DNA of 64,000 bases from Marinobacter salexigens (GTDB taxonomy: Bacteria; Pseudomonadota; Gammaproteobacteria; Pseudomonadales; Oleiphilaceae): positions 1 to 64,000 of the forward strand of contig NZ_JAHKPV010000017.1 in the NCBI RefSeq assembly GCF_018860765.1, given 5' to 3'. Of the stretch, positions 35,911-45,431 are shown piece after piece. The notes under the pieces are model-generated. The model was not told the origin of the DNA. It made no database searches and saw only the letters and a list, made by a program, of their open reading frames with translations. Position 1 is the stretch's first letter; every line of letters starts with the position of its first letter. The translations under genes were made by a program, and so were the position numbers.

Positions 35911-37524
35911 ATGGCCAATCAGATTACCTCAGACACACTGGTTATTGGCGGCGGTATCGCTGGCATAGTTACTACGCTGGAGCTCCTTCGGGCGGGTAAA
36001 ACCGTTACGTTGGTAGACCGGGATACACCTGAGCGTCTGGGGGGGCTGGCCTTGTGGGCGTTTGGCGGTATGGCTTTGGTTGATACTCCGCTACAACGCA
36101 AAATGGGTATTTCGGATAGCTCTGAGCGCGCTTTGAGAGACTGGGTCAGCTTCGGTGAGCTAGATTCTGAAGACGAGCATTCCCTCGCTTGGGCCCGATA
36201 CTATGTGCAAAACTCCTGCAGTGAGGTATATGACTGGCTGAAGGCCGAAGGTATCAAGTTTTTGCCTGCGGTGAACTGGGTCGAGCGGGGGCGGTTAGGT
36301 GAAGGGAACAGTGTGCCACGCTATCACATAGTGTTTGGAACCTCCCGGGAGCTTACCCGCACTCTGATTGCGACCATGCGGGATGCCGGTACGGGCAATC
36401 GCCTCACAGTAATGCATCAGCACAGCATTGGTTCATTGGAGAGCCGTGATGGTCGCGTTACTGGTGCCATTGGCACCAATGATAGAACGGGTGAACCGAT
36501 CCACTTAACGGCCCAGGCGGTGGTGGTAGCGACTGGTGGAATCAACGGGAACCACCAACAAACCCGTGCCAACTGGCCAAAAGATCGACCCATGCCAAAA
36601 ACCATGTTGAATGGTGCCCATCCTTACGCCGATGGCAAGCTGCACCACGAAGTGGCCGACAAGCTGGGTGGAAGTATCGTTAACGCTGGCGAAATGTGGA
36701 ACTATGCGGCTGGCTTCCCCCATCCTTATCCTCACTTTAAAGGCCACGGATTATCAACCATCCCTTGCAAATCTGCCTTGTGGCTTGACCATAAAGGCAG
36801 GCGGATTGGCCCGGAGCCATTGGTGACCGGCTTTGATACTCACTGGCTTTGCCAGCGTGTTGCAGAGCAGGAGCAGCCATGGACCTGGCACCTGTTGAAC
36901 TGGCGCATTGCAGCCAAAGAATTTGCCATCTCCGGCGCGGAGCACAACCAGCGTATACGCGACAAACAGTTGGTTCGCTTTGTATTCGAAACCCTGACCG
37001 GCAACCACAATCTGGTCAAACAGATGGCTCGTGAAAGTGATGATTTCCTCGTTGCAGATACGCTCGTAGAGTTAGCCGAAAAAATGAACATGCTGACCCG
37101 CTCCCACGATGTTGACCCAGCCACATTGAAGGCTACGGCTGATGCTTTCGATGCAAACTTTGCGGCTGGCAGCAAGCTTGAAAACGATGATCAAATCCGC
37201 CGCATATTGCATGCCCGTCAATGGGGGCCAGATAAGCTGCGCACCTGCAAGCCTGCGCCGCTGCAAAAGAAAGGTGCCGGGCCTTTTATCGCCGTGCGTA
37301 TGCAACTGATTACACGCAAGAGCCTAGGAGGCTTGCGTACCGATCTTATGTCCCGTGCGCTTGGAGCCGATAATAAGCCCATACCCGGGCTTTACTGTGT
37401 AGGTGAAGCCGCCGGTTTTGGGGGGGGTGGCTGTAATGGCAAGCGCTCTCTCGAAGGCACATTTTTGCCGGGTTGCATCATGACCGCCCGGGCAGCCGCA
37501 AGGTCCATTCTGGCCAGCGCGTAA
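35911..37524 (+). CDS. FAD-binding dehydrogenase (COG3573, KstD/fumarate-reductase-like)
   Basis: 537 residues. The N-terminal Rossmann motif is VIGGGIAGIVTTLELLRAG; LGGLALWAFGGMALVDTP, GNSVPRYHIVFG and the C-terminal GGGGCNGKRSLEGTFLPG match the COG3573 predicted oxidoreductases. Relatives such as 3-ketosteroid dehydrogenases introduce a double bond beside a carbonyl. ATG 35911 follows CCCAAGGAG. Together with the neighbours it suggests desaturation of a hydrophobic substrate. Confidence 0.87.
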   Translation: MANQITSDTLVIGGGIAGIVTTLELLRAGKTVTLVDRDTPERLGGLALWAFGGMALVDTPLQRKMGISDSSERALRDWVSFGELDSEDEHSLAWARYYVQNSCSEVYDWLKAEGIKFLPAVNWVERGRLGEGNSVPRYHIVFGTSRELTRTLIATMRDAGTGNRLTVMHQHSIGSLESRDGRVTGAIGTNDRTGEPIHLTAQAVVVATGGINGNHQQTRANWPKDRPMPKTMLNGAHPYADGKLHHEVADKLGGSIVNAGEMWNYAAGFPHPYPHFKGHGLSTIPCKSALWLDHKGRRIGPEPLVTGFDTHWLCQRVAEQEQPWTWHLLNWRIAAKEFAISGAEHNQRIRDKQLVRFVFETLTGNHNLVKQMARESDDFLVADTLVELAEKMNMLTRSHDVDPATLKATADAFDANFAAGSKLENDDQIRRILHARQWGPDKLRTCKPAPLQKKGAGPFIAVRMQLITRKSLGGLRTDLMSRALGADNKPIPGLYCVGEAAGFGGGGCNGKRSLEGTFLPGCIMTARAAARSILASA

Positions 37525-37600
37525 TGGAGATAGCCATACCGATTATCAAGCTTGCTTACGCGATCACAACCGTGACAAGACAACAACAAGGAGATTACCT

Positions 37601-39256
37601 ATGAACGGTGCGCAAGCCCTGATGAAAACCCTTGTGGACGCTGGTATCGAAGTCTGTTTCAGCAATCCAGGAACCAGCGAAATGCATTTTGTAGCGGCGC
37701 TGGATGATGAACCGAAGATGCGCGCCGTGCTGGCACTGTTTGAAGGGGTAGCAACCGGGGCGGCCGATGGTTACGCCAGAATGGCCGATAAGCCTGCTGC
37801 TACTCTGCTGCACCTCGGCTGCGGGCTCGGTAATGGTTTGGCAAATCTGCACAATGCCCGCAAAGGCAAGGTGCCGGTGGTAAATATTGTAGGCGACCAC
37901 GCTATTGCCCACGTGAAATACGATGCGCAGTTGCAGTCAGATATCGAAACCGTAGCCCGTAATGTATCACCGGGCTTTGTCCGTACGTCACAAACTACGG
38001 CTGACTTGTGTATGGACGCTGTAGAAGCCATCACAACCGCCCGCGGCCTACCCGGCCAAGTGGCCACTTTAATCCTGCCCGCCGATGTATCTTGGGGAGA
38101 AGGGGGGAGTCCATGCGCACTTCCGGCACAGGCAGCGTCCCCTGTTGCCGATGATGGAGCCGTTCGCGCTGTGGTGGACGCCATTCGCTCCGGTAAAAAA
38201 ACAGCGCTGTTACTTGGAGGCCGGGCTTTGCGAGAGCCCGCATTGATGGCGGCCGCGAAGGTTGCCGCTGCAAACGGTGTGACGCTACTGGCAGAAACCT
38301 TTCCGACTCGTATGGAGCGTGGTGAAGGCCTGCCGCCGGTTGAGCGCGTAGCCTATTTGGCGGAACTGGCAGGCGTTCAACTGGCCGACATTGCTCACTT
38401 GATCCTGGTGGACAGTAAAGCGCCTGTTTCTTTCTTTGCCTACCCTGGTAAAAAGAGCTATCTGGTGCCGGATACTTGCACTGTTCACACCTTGTCCCGC
38501 CCAGAACAAGACGCTCTGGCCAGCCTTGAAAAACTGGTGGCGGCACTGGGTGCCGACAACGCCCAGCCTGAGGTTCAACAGTTACAATGCCCATCGGCAC
38601 CCCGCGGTCGCCTCTCGGCACCAAAAGTCTGTAAGGCCATGGGCCACTTTCTCCCAGAGAACGCCATTATTATCGACGAGGCTATTACTTCTGGGCTGAT
38701 GCTGAATGCCATGACTGCGGGCTCACCCCGTCACGACATGATTACCTTGACCGGAGGCGCCATCGGCCAGGGCTTGCCCAACGCGGTCGGCGCCGCTATT
38801 GCTTGCCCGGAACGGCCAGTGATTGCCCTGATCGGCGATGGCACCGCCATGTACACCATTCAAGCCCTTTGGACCATGGCCCGTGAGCAGTTGAATGTAA
38901 CCACCATTATATTCAACAACGCTTCTTATTCGGTGCTGAACATAGAGTTGGAGCGAGTGGGTGCAGAAGATGCCGGAGACAAGGCCAAATCTCAGTTGGA
39001 CTTGAATGGACCCGTGCTGAACTTTGCTCAGTTGGCTCAGGGCATGGGGGTTCATGGCGTCCGTGTGGATACCGCTGAAGCATTCAATTACGCACTTGAA
39101 TATGCGTTGTCACAGCCGGGTCCACACTTGATCGAAGCCATGGTGCCGGAATCCCTCAACGGATTGAAGCGCAAAATCCTACCTTGGGTACTGCGTTCGC
39201 TACCGAGCTTGCCTTTGCCGGTCACCCGTACCCTGAAAAACAAGATCGCGCCCTGA
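37601..39256 (+). CDS. Acetolactate synthase-like TPP-dependent enzyme
   Basis: 551 residues with the three domains of the TPP enzyme family. SNPGTSEMHFVAALD is the N-terminal pyrimidine-binding part, where the glutamate normally follows in ALFEGVATGAADGYARM. GDGTAMYTIQALWTM followed by NNASY is the Mg-TPP motif (GDG-x-NN). It resembles the catabolic acetolactate-synthase-like or benzoylformate-decarboxylase-like group, not the biosynthetic IlvB: no regulatory subunit is near. It probably cleaves or forms a C-C bond next to a carbonyl. ATG 37601 follows CAAGGAG. Confidence 0.87.
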   Translation: MNGAQALMKTLVDAGIEVCFSNPGTSEMHFVAALDDEPKMRAVLALFEGVATGAADGYARMADKPAATLLHLGCGLGNGLANLHNARKGKVPVVNIVGDHAIAHVKYDAQLQSDIETVARNVSPGFVRTSQTTADLCMDAVEAITTARGLPGQVATLILPADVSWGEGGSPCALPAQAASPVADDGAVRAVVDAIRSGKKTALLLGGRALREPALMAAAKVAAANGVTLLAETFPTRMERGEGLPPVERVAYLAELAGVQLADIAHLILVDSKAPVSFFAYPGKKSYLVPDTCTVHTLSRPEQDALASLEKLVAALGADNAQPEVQQLQCPSAPRGRLSAPKVCKAMGHFLPENAIIIDEAITSGLMLNAMTAGSPRHDMITLTGGAIGQGLPNAVGAAIACPERPVIALIGDGTAMYTIQALWTMAREQLNVTTIIFNNASYSVLNIELERVGAEDAGDKAKSQLDLNGPVLNFAQLAQGMGVHGVRVDTAEAFNYALEYALSQPGPHLIEAMVPESLNGLKRKILPWVLRSLPSLPLPVTRTLKNKIAP

Positions 39257-39430
39257 TCGGTCAACGGGCAACCTAGACCGGGACGATTGCCGAGGAGGGT
39301 GGATAAAGTACTTTGAACGCGCCGGAACAGCCCCTGAATACCGCTGTGTAAACGAGTAGTGGGCGATTCTGGTGGCCTTTGTGAAAATCAAAGTTAACAT
39401 TGGTTGGAAAATAACAACAAGGAAACTCAG

Positions 39431-40936
39431 GTGGCCTTAAAACACTACGACATCATCATTATTGGTGCCGGGCTCTCCGGCATTGGAACGGCATGTCACA
39501 TTGCACGGGAACACCCTGAAAAATCTCTTGCGATACTGGAGCGCCGTGAAAACGTGGGAGGCACTTGGGATCTGTTCCGTTATCCCGGCATACGCTCGGA
39601 TTCCGACATGGCCAGCTTCGGGTTTAACTTCAAGCCTTGGTATTCCGAAAACGTATTAGCCCAAGGCGACGATATACGTGAGTATGTGCGCGAAACGGCA
39701 GAAGAATTCGGATTGTACGAGAAGGTCAAATTTGGCCTGAAACTCAAGAACTCTAATTGGTCGACCAGAGACCAAAAGTGGACAGTTTCTTCTGTACAGG
39801 AAGCAACGGGTGAGGAGGCAGTGCTTAGCTGCAACTTCCTGATTAACTGTGCCGGATATTACAACTTCGATCAGGGCTATCGCCCGAGCTTCCCCAAGGA
39901 AGACGTTTTTAAAGGGGATATTGTTCACCCCCAGAGCTTGCCTGACGATTTCGATTATAGCGGAAAGAAAGTGGTGGTCATCGGTAGTGGTGCTACTGCA
40001 GTAACACTGGTGCCAGCCATGGCGAACAAAGCTGCCAAGGTTACTATGCTGCAGCGCTCACCCACCTACATTATGGCCCTACCAAACACCGACAAGGTGT
40101 CGATGGTACTGAACAAAGTATTACCAAAGGCCTGGGTGTTCAAGCTGGCCCGCAGGCGCAACATCTTATTCCAGCGCGCTCTTTATTTAGCTTGCCAGCG
40201 CTGGCCTAACGCGATGCGAAAGATGTTTTTGTCACATATGTACAAACATGCACCAAACGTTAATAAACGCCACCTTACACCTGAGTACATGCCGTGGGAT
40301 CAGCGCCTGTGTGCTGCGCCTGATGGAGACTTTTTTGAAAGCTTGCGCTCGGAGAAGGCGAATATCGTAACCGACCATATCGACCGCTTTGATGAAACCG
40401 GCATTGTGTTGAAAACCGGCCAGCATATTGCCGCAGATATTGTTGTGGCTGCGACAGGATTGGACGTTCAGTTGATGGGTGGGGCGACACTCAGCATCGA
40501 CAATGAGGAAGTGAACCTGCCCAAAAAAATGGCCTACAAGGGCATCATGATTCAGGACGTACCCAATTACGGGTGGATTTTTGGCTATACCAATGCGCCC
40601 TGGACCCTCAAGTGCGATATTGGTGGGCGCTATCTTTGCAGGCTTTTCACCCACATGGACAAGGTAGGAATGTCGGTCGCAACAGCAGTAGACACGGACA
40701 ATAACACGACCGATGCCAGTGTATTGGACGGGTTTGCACCCGGTTATATCGTCCGGGCAATCGATAAGATGCCTCGGCAGGGCAGGATCGACCCTTGGAG
40801 AATAACCATGCACTATGGCAAAGATAAAAAAATGTTGGTTAAAGACCCTGTTGATGATGGAATTTTGCAGTTTGAAGCAGTTTCTTCATATTTATCCCAA
40901 GAGCCGGATCTTCTTCAGCAAGCGAGCAGGGCTTGA
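39431..40936 (+). CDS. Flavin-containing monooxygenase, AlmA/EthA-like
   Basis: 501 residues if GTG 39431 is used, which has AAGGAA seven bases before; the frame is open to TTG 39404. GAGLSGIGTA binds FAD, GTWDLFRYPGIRSDSDM is the strongly conserved block of AlmA long-chain alkane monooxygenases and EthA-type Baeyer-Villiger enzymes, and GSGATAVTLVPAM binds NADPH. The Baeyer-Villiger fingerprint FxGxxxHxxxW is present as FKGDIVHPQSLP, with the final W replaced. AlmA takes part in growth on very long alkanes in Acinetobacter and Alcanivorax. The substrate here could equally be a ketone made by the preceding enzymes. Confidence 0.87.
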   Translation: MALKHYDIIIIGAGLSGIGTACHIAREHPEKSLAILERRENVGGTWDLFRYPGIRSDSDMASFGFNFKPWYSENVLAQGDDIREYVRETAEEFGLYEKVKFGLKLKNSNWSTRDQKWTVSSVQEATGEEAVLSCNFLINCAGYYNFDQGYRPSFPKEDVFKGDIVHPQSLPDDFDYSGKKVVVIGSGATAVTLVPAMANKAAKVTMLQRSPTYIMALPNTDKVSMVLNKVLPKAWVFKLARRRNILFQRALYLACQRWPNAMRKMFLSHMYKHAPNVNKRHLTPEYMPWDQRLCAAPDGDFFESLRSEKANIVTDHIDRFDETGIVLKTGQHIAADIVVAATGLDVQLMGGATLSIDNEEVNLPKKMAYKGIMIQDVPNYGWIFGYTNAPWTLKCDIGGRYLCRLFTHMDKVGMSVATAVDTDNNTTDASVLDGFAPGYIVRAIDKMPRQGRIDPWRITMHYGKDKKMLVKDPVDDGILQFEAVSSYLSQEPDLLQQASRA

Positions 40937-40940
40937 GGAC

Positions 40941-40975
40941 AAAAAAACCTCCCCTAAATTCGGGGAGGCTTGATT
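40941..40975. terminator. Bidirectional terminator between convergent genes
   Basis: CCTCCCC (40949-40955) pairs with GGGGAGG (40962-40968). On the minus strand the stem is followed by seven Ts, an excellent intrinsic terminator for the DUF302 gene; on the plus strand it is followed by CTTGATTT. It sits exactly between the two convergent stops. Confidence 0.8.
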
Positions 40976-40977
40976 TG

Positions 40978-41430
40978 CTAAGGCGCTAATGCCGCTTTTA
41001 CAAAACCTGCCAATGCACCACTTAGTTTCTCAGCCACCGCGCACTCAGGAACGTTATGGCGCTGGGCCAAATACTTTGGATCGTTGTAGCCCAGCCATAC
41101 CTGTCCTGAGTTGTCTTCCCAAACCAATGCCTTGAGTGGCAGGTCTATCCCGACCGACTGCGCACACTTCATGAATGGAGTTCCGCCTTGTGGATTGCCA
41201 AAAATCAGCAACTCAGTAGGCCTAAGTGCCATTCCTGCTTTTTTAGCCCCCGCTGCGTGATCTATGCGCGCGAAAACGTTCAAGCCTTTGCTTTTCACAA
41301 CCTCTTCGAACTTGTTCATAGTTTCTTGAGCGCTATGAGGGCTCTTAACCGAAATTAGGCCATCAGCGGCTTGGGCTTGGGCGAAAGCCATAACCAGAAA
41401 GAGTGCGACAGCGTACTTGATTACCTTCAT
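40978..41430 (-). CDS. Periplasmic DUF302 protein
   Basis: 150 residues with a signal peptide (FLVMAFAQAQA). The rest is a DUF302 domain: SAQETMNKFEEVVKSKGLNVFARIDHAAGA, then ELLIFGNPQGGTPFM and LPLKALVWEDNSGQVWLGYND. DUF302 has a known fold and no settled function; family members are common in bacteria handling redox or sulfur stress. It is a single gene with its own terminator. Confidence 0.88.
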   Translation of the reverse strand: MKVIKYAVALFLVMAFAQAQAADGLISVKSPHSAQETMNKFEEVVKSKGLNVFARIDHAAGAKKAGMALRPTELLIFGNPQGGTPFMKCAQSVGIDLPLKALVWEDNSGQVWLGYNDPKYLAQRHNVPECAVAEKLSGALAGFVKAALAP

Positions 41431-41519
41431 GATCTACCTCGATGACGATGTTTGTGCCTGTACTACGGCCTTGTGTCGTACATGGTTTCAAATTCAGCCT
41501 ATCATCTGGCTTGCCTTTG

Positions 41520-42791
41520 TTATAGATAAAACGGCAAATAAAGCGCTACGACAGGGAAGAAGTAAACAATCAGCAGACAGCCGAACATCATAATAATGAA
41601 TGGCCAAACACCCCGTACCACGTCCATTATTTTGCCCCCGGCGACGGCCTGTATCACGAACAGGTTTAGCCCTACGGGTGGGGTTATCAACGCACACTCG
41701 ATCATGATCACAAAGATGATGCCGAACCAGATGGGGTCTATACCCAGTGGTGCCAATGAAGGGTAGAGCACCGGCATCATAATCAGCAGCATAGAGATGG
41801 ATTCCAGAAAGAACCCCATCACAAGCAAAACCAGACACACCGCGAGGATGAATAGGCCAGCACTGCCAATGTGCATGGTAACGAACATCGAGATGTCTTG
41901 CGGAATTTGATAAAGGGTGATGGCCTTACCGAATACTTTGGCACCAGCCATGATAATGAATATAGTGATTGTGGTTTTCATGGTGGCGATGCAGGCGAGC
42001 TTGAATCGCTCCCAGTTCATTGTTTTCAATGCTAAAACAATAATCAGTGATAGCGTTACACCAATGGCTGCAGATTCTGTTGGCGTGAACACGCCAGCGT
42101 AAATACCGCCAATAATAATGACTGCCAGAACGATGATGGGCAGAGCCCGCCAGGTGGCTGCGAGGCGCTCACTTCTAGTGGCCTTGGGCACCGGTGTACA
42201 GGCCTTGCCAAGCGTTGCGTACAGAAAGCTGAAGATGATAAAACTGCCAGCCATTATCAGCCCAGGAAATATACCAGCTAGAAATAGGTCAACAATCGAC
42301 TCTTCCGTAATAACGCCGTACACGATCATCGGAATCGATGGGGGAATCAGAATACCGAGTGTTCCGCCTGCCGCGATCAAGCCCAATACAAAAGGGCGAT
42401 GGTATCCGCGATCGGTCATCTCTTTGATGGCAACACTGCCAATGGTTGCAGCCGTGGCAACAGACGACCCGGAGATTGCGGAAAAAATCGTGCAGGAAGC
42501 GATGGTTGCAATTCCCAAGCCGCCGGGCCAATGCCCAACCCAGGTTTGAACGGCGTTGAACAAGTCTTTGCCGACGCCGCCTTGCAGCAGAATGTTAGAC
42601 ATCAGCAGGAAAAGCGGGACGGACAGCAGAATAAAACTGTCGAACGAGGAATACATGGCCATGGGTACCATCAAAGGTGACATGTCGGCCAGTAGCAGCA
42701 TACCCAGCCCAAGCCCACCCAATACAAACCCCACTGGTACCCCAGACAGCAACAACATCAATAGGGCGAATATAATCAGAGCAACAGTCAT
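41520..42791 (-). CDS. TRAP transporter large permease, DctM family
   Basis: 423 residues with about twelve membrane segments. Typical landmarks are PLFLLMSNILLQGGVGKDLFN, AISGSSVATAATIGSVA, LGILIPPSIPMIVYGV, GVFTPTESAAIGVTLSL and ITPPVGLNLFVIQAV. Last gene of a CoA-transferase/lyase/TRAP operon; its start overlaps the small-permease stop (TGATG). The substrate is inferred to be a dicarboxylate that the first two enzymes convert. Confidence 0.92.
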   Translation of the reverse strand: MTVALIIFALLMLLLSGVPVGFVLGGLGLGMLLLADMSPLMVPMAMYSSFDSFILLSVPLFLLMSNILLQGGVGKDLFNAVQTWVGHWPGGLGIATIASCTIFSAISGSSVATAATIGSVAIKEMTDRGYHRPFVLGLIAAGGTLGILIPPSIPMIVYGVITEESIVDLFLAGIFPGLIMAGSFIIFSFLYATLGKACTPVPKATRSERLAATWRALPIIVLAVIIIGGIYAGVFTPTESAAIGVTLSLIIVLALKTMNWERFKLACIATMKTTITIFIIMAGAKVFGKAITLYQIPQDISMFVTMHIGSAGLFILAVCLVLLVMGFFLESISMLLIMMPVLYPSLAPLGIDPIWFGIIFVIMIECALITPPVGLNLFVIQAVAGGKIMDVVRGVWPFIIMMFGCLLIVYFFPVVALYLPFYL

Positions 42792-43354
42792 CAGACGTGA
42801 ACCTCTTCAGCAGGCTGAATGTGCCCTGTCAAGACAAGCGCTGCCTCTGTGAGGCATTGAATAAAAAGAAGGCCGAAGCCCACTGGAATAGCACTTTTAG
42901 TGATATACATTGGCATGCCAAGCATGGATGCGGATGCGGCATTTATAGCGACAGCGTCTTTTACGATGTACACGCCGTACCACGTGACCCAGCCTGAAAA
43001 CAACGCAACAACAAGTAACGACCACAGTTCTGCGAAAGCTCGCAAACGAGGGCCGAAGCGGCTGATTAACATGTCGATACGGATCAACGCCTGATGTTGA
43101 AGTAGCCAGCTTGCACCCAAACAAGAAGCCCAGATTTGGCATAGCAGTGACAAGTCTTCCACCCAGATAGTGGGGGAGAGGAAGACGTAACGAGCAATGA
43201 CTTCGTAGGTGATCATCACCGCAATCAAAGCAAATAGAGCCGCAGCGAGCCGGCCGCAAAGGGTAACCACTACATGATTAATACGGACCCACGCAGATGG
43301 ATGGCTTGCGCGCCAGGCCTGTGGGTCTTTTGATGAGGCGTTGTTAGTTGACAT
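42791..43354 (-). CDS. TRAP transporter small permease, DctQ family
   Basis: 187 residues from ATG 43354 (MSTNNASSKDP); an upstream frame to 43405 would add 17 residues and crosses the intercistronic hairpin, so it is less likely. Four hydrophobic segments are visible with YVFLSPTIWVEDLSLLCQIW, the conserved W-x-x-D/E-L region after helix 2. It forms the membrane complex with the DctM protein. Confidence 0.86.
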   Translation of the reverse strand: MSTNNASSKDPQAWRASHPSAWVRINHVVVTLCGRLAAALFALIAVMITYEVIARYVFLSPTIWVEDLSLLCQIWASCLGASWLLQHQALIRIDMLISRFGPRLRAFAELWSLLVVALFSGWVTWYGVYIVKDAVAINAASASMLGMPMYITKSAIPVGFGLLFIQCLTEAALVLTGHIQPAEEVHV

Positions 43355-43386
43355 GGATAATCCCGACAACAGAAGAGCAAACAATA

Positions 43387-43413
43387 ACGGACGCCTACAA
43401 AACAAGCGTCCGT
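43387..43413. other. Intercistronic hairpin after the dctP-like gene
   Basis: ACGGACGC (43387-43394) and GCGTCCGT (43406-43413) form a perfect 8-bp stem with an 11-base loop. It lies between the binding-protein stop and the small-permease start, the same place as the hairpin in the other TRAP operon. Likely an mRNA-stability or attenuation element. Confidence 0.55.
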
Positions 43414-43434
43414 ATACGGGAGAACGGATTCAAG

Positions 43435-44424
43435 TTAGAGCGCGTTTGCGGCTTCGATCACTTGCTCACCCAGTGGGCCGGCATTTTCGATGAAGCTCTT
43501 CAGCACAGGGCGAGTTGCCTCCTGCCACTTGGCGATATCTTCCGGGGTGAGATCAATCACGTTCATTTCTTTGCGGGCATCTGCAATGGCATCGGCTTCA
43601 AGCGACTGAATCTTGTCGCGCAGCTGCTTCTCCACCTTTGTGGCCGCGTTTTGCAGAATGGTCTGCTCTGTTTCCGTCAAACCCTGCCAGGTTTCCTCGT
43701 TAATGAGCGTCATGAACTCAATGTTGGCGTGGTTGGTTAGGGTGAGGTGATCCATAACCTGATAGAGTTTGCGTGGGCCTACTGCAGTAACACCGGTCAT
43801 GCCTGCATCAACGGTTCCGCGCTGGTACGCCAGGAACTGCTCAGATCCTGCCATTACAGTAGGTGCAGCGCCTACAGATTTGGCGAACTCACCGAGGGTT
43901 TTACCGAATACACGTACCTTCATGCCTTTCATGTCGTCTGGCTGCTGAATGGGCTTTTTCTTGGAGAGCAGCGCCACACCGCCGTAGGCCTGCCACCACA
44001 AAGGGCGGGCACCGGTTTTGGTGATTTCATCATCAAGCAGGGTACGCACGGGGCTTCCGGGTTCGGTAGCTTTGACGACTTTCTCGTTTGTAGGGAACAT
44101 GAAAGGTACATAGAATACATCGACTGCAGGGATGGTACCCGCCATCTGGGTAAGGCTGATTACGCCCATTTCAATGGCGCCAGAACTTACGGCGTTATGA
44201 ACTTCTTTGTCTTTATAGAGCTGTGCAGCCGGGAAAATCTGGATTTTTATATCGCCATTACTGGTGCTTTCCACTTCGTTTTTGAAGTCGACAAGGTTCT
44301 GGCCTAGGTGATGCTTTAAGGGCAGTTGCAGCGTTACTTTCAGGGTGGTTGCTGCAAGTGCAGGCATGGCTGCGCCGAGGGTGCAGGCAAATACGCCTGA
44401 GTAAAGAAGGTGTTTTAATTTCAT
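43435..44424 (-). CDS. TRAP transporter substrate-binding protein, DctP family
   Basis: 329 residues with a signal peptide (HLLYSGVFACTLGAAMPALA). The DctP domain has VDFKNEVESTSNGDIKIQIF, PAAQLYKDKEVHNAVSSGAIE-type helices, and DDMKGMKVRVFGKTLGEF with the ligand-binding arginine. It captures the substrate in the periplasm. It follows the HMG-CoA-lyase-like gene by 47 bp in the same operon. Confidence 0.9.
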   Translation of the reverse strand: MKLKHLLYSGVFACTLGAAMPALAATTLKVTLQLPLKHHLGQNLVDFKNEVESTSNGDIKIQIFPAAQLYKDKEVHNAVSSGAIEMGVISLTQMAGTIPAVDVFYVPFMFPTNEKVVKATEPGSPVRTLLDDEITKTGARPLWWQAYGGVALLSKKKPIQQPDDMKGMKVRVFGKTLGEFAKSVGAAPTVMAGSEQFLAYQRGTVDAGMTGVTAVGPRKLYQVMDHLTLTNHANIEFMTLINEETWQGLTETEQTILQNAATKVEKQLRDKIQSLEADAIADARKEMNVIDLTPEDIAKWQEATRPVLKSFIENAGPLGEQVIEAANAL

Positions 44425-44471
44425 GATAGATCCTTATTGTTAGCTGTTTTTGGTTTTTTAGGGTGGCCTGT

Positions 44472-45431
44472 TCAACTGCGGCCGTCTTGCATCAATTCTT
44501 TTACGGACTGTGGGAGCGGGCGAGTGTCGTTGCGTTTTCCAGCTTTGCGAACCTGTCCGGGAAGGTCATGGTTAACGATTTCTTCGAGGCGCTGGGATTG
44601 TAACAACAAACCATCCAGATCTACGCCGCTATCCAACCCCATTTCACTGAGCATGTGCACCAGATCTTCTGTACAAATGTTGCCGGTCGCACCCGGGGCG
44701 AAGGGGCAACCTCCAAGCCCACCGAGCGACGCATCGAACTGGTCAACCCCGGCAACCAGCGCTGCATACACGTTCGCAAGCCCAAGGCCACGGGTGTTAT
44801 GAAAGTGCAGTGTCAGCTCCAGTTCTGGCCAGCGTTTGCGAACTTCTTCGCACAGTGATTGCACCTGATTGGGTACCGCCATACCGGTTGTGTCGGCCAG
44901 AGTCAGGCTATGGAAGCCGCGCTCCAAGTAGGCATCAATAAAGCCCAGTATGCGTTGCTGTGACTGCTGGCCTTCAAACGGGCAGCCAAAGGTCGTTGCC
45001 AGAGAGCCGTTCAGCCGCATGGGGGCGCCCGATGCCATCTCCGCGATGTCTTTAAACTGCTGCAACGACTGATCACAGGTCATGCGCATATTCGCTAGGT
45101 TATGGCTTTCGCTGACCGACATGACCAAATTGATTTCGTCCACGCCAAGCTCCAGTGCTCTGGCGCAGCCTTTTTGATTGGGCACCAAGGCGACGTAGCG
45201 GGTTGGAGTATCCTTCCGGATACCCTGAAAAACCTCCGCGGCATCGCTGAGATTGGGCACCGCGCGGGGCGATACAAATGAGCTGACCTCAATCTTGTTC
45301 AGCCCCAGATCGCTTAGCGCGTTGATCAGTTCAATTTTTGTGCCTGTTGGTACGAACTCCGGTTCGCTCTGGAATCCGTCCCGAGTGACTACTTCGTTAA
45401 CGAATACCCGCTTGGGCAGGTCGGCAGACAT
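44472..45431 (-). CDS. Hydroxymethylglutaryl-CoA lyase family protein
   Basis: 319 residues forming a TIM barrel of the HMGL-like superfamily. VVTRDGFQSEP carries the catalytic R17-D18 pair, LHFHNTRGLGLAN the metal-binding histidines, and GGLGGCPFAPGATGN the cysteine loop that marks true HMG-CoA lyases. Such enzymes split 3-hydroxy-3-methylglutaryl-CoA, or a close analogue, to acetyl-CoA and a keto acid. Its ATG overlaps the CoA-transferase stop (TGATG). I infer the pair activates and then cleaves a branched hydroxy-dicarboxylate taken up by the TRAP system. Confidence 0.88.
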   Translation of the reverse strand: MSADLPKRVFVNEVVTRDGFQSEPEFVPTGTKIELINALSDLGLNKIEVSSFVSPRAVPNLSDAAEVFQGIRKDTPTRYVALVPNQKGCARALELGVDEINLVMSVSESHNLANMRMTCDQSLQQFKDIAEMASGAPMRLNGSLATTFGCPFEGQQSQQRILGFIDAYLERGFHSLTLADTTGMAVPNQVQSLCEEVRKRWPELELTLHFHNTRGLGLANVYAALVAGVDQFDASLGGLGGCPFAPGATGNICTEDLVHMLSEMGLDSGVDLDGLLLQSQRLEEIVNHDLPGQVRKAGKRNDTRPLPQSVKELMQDGRS

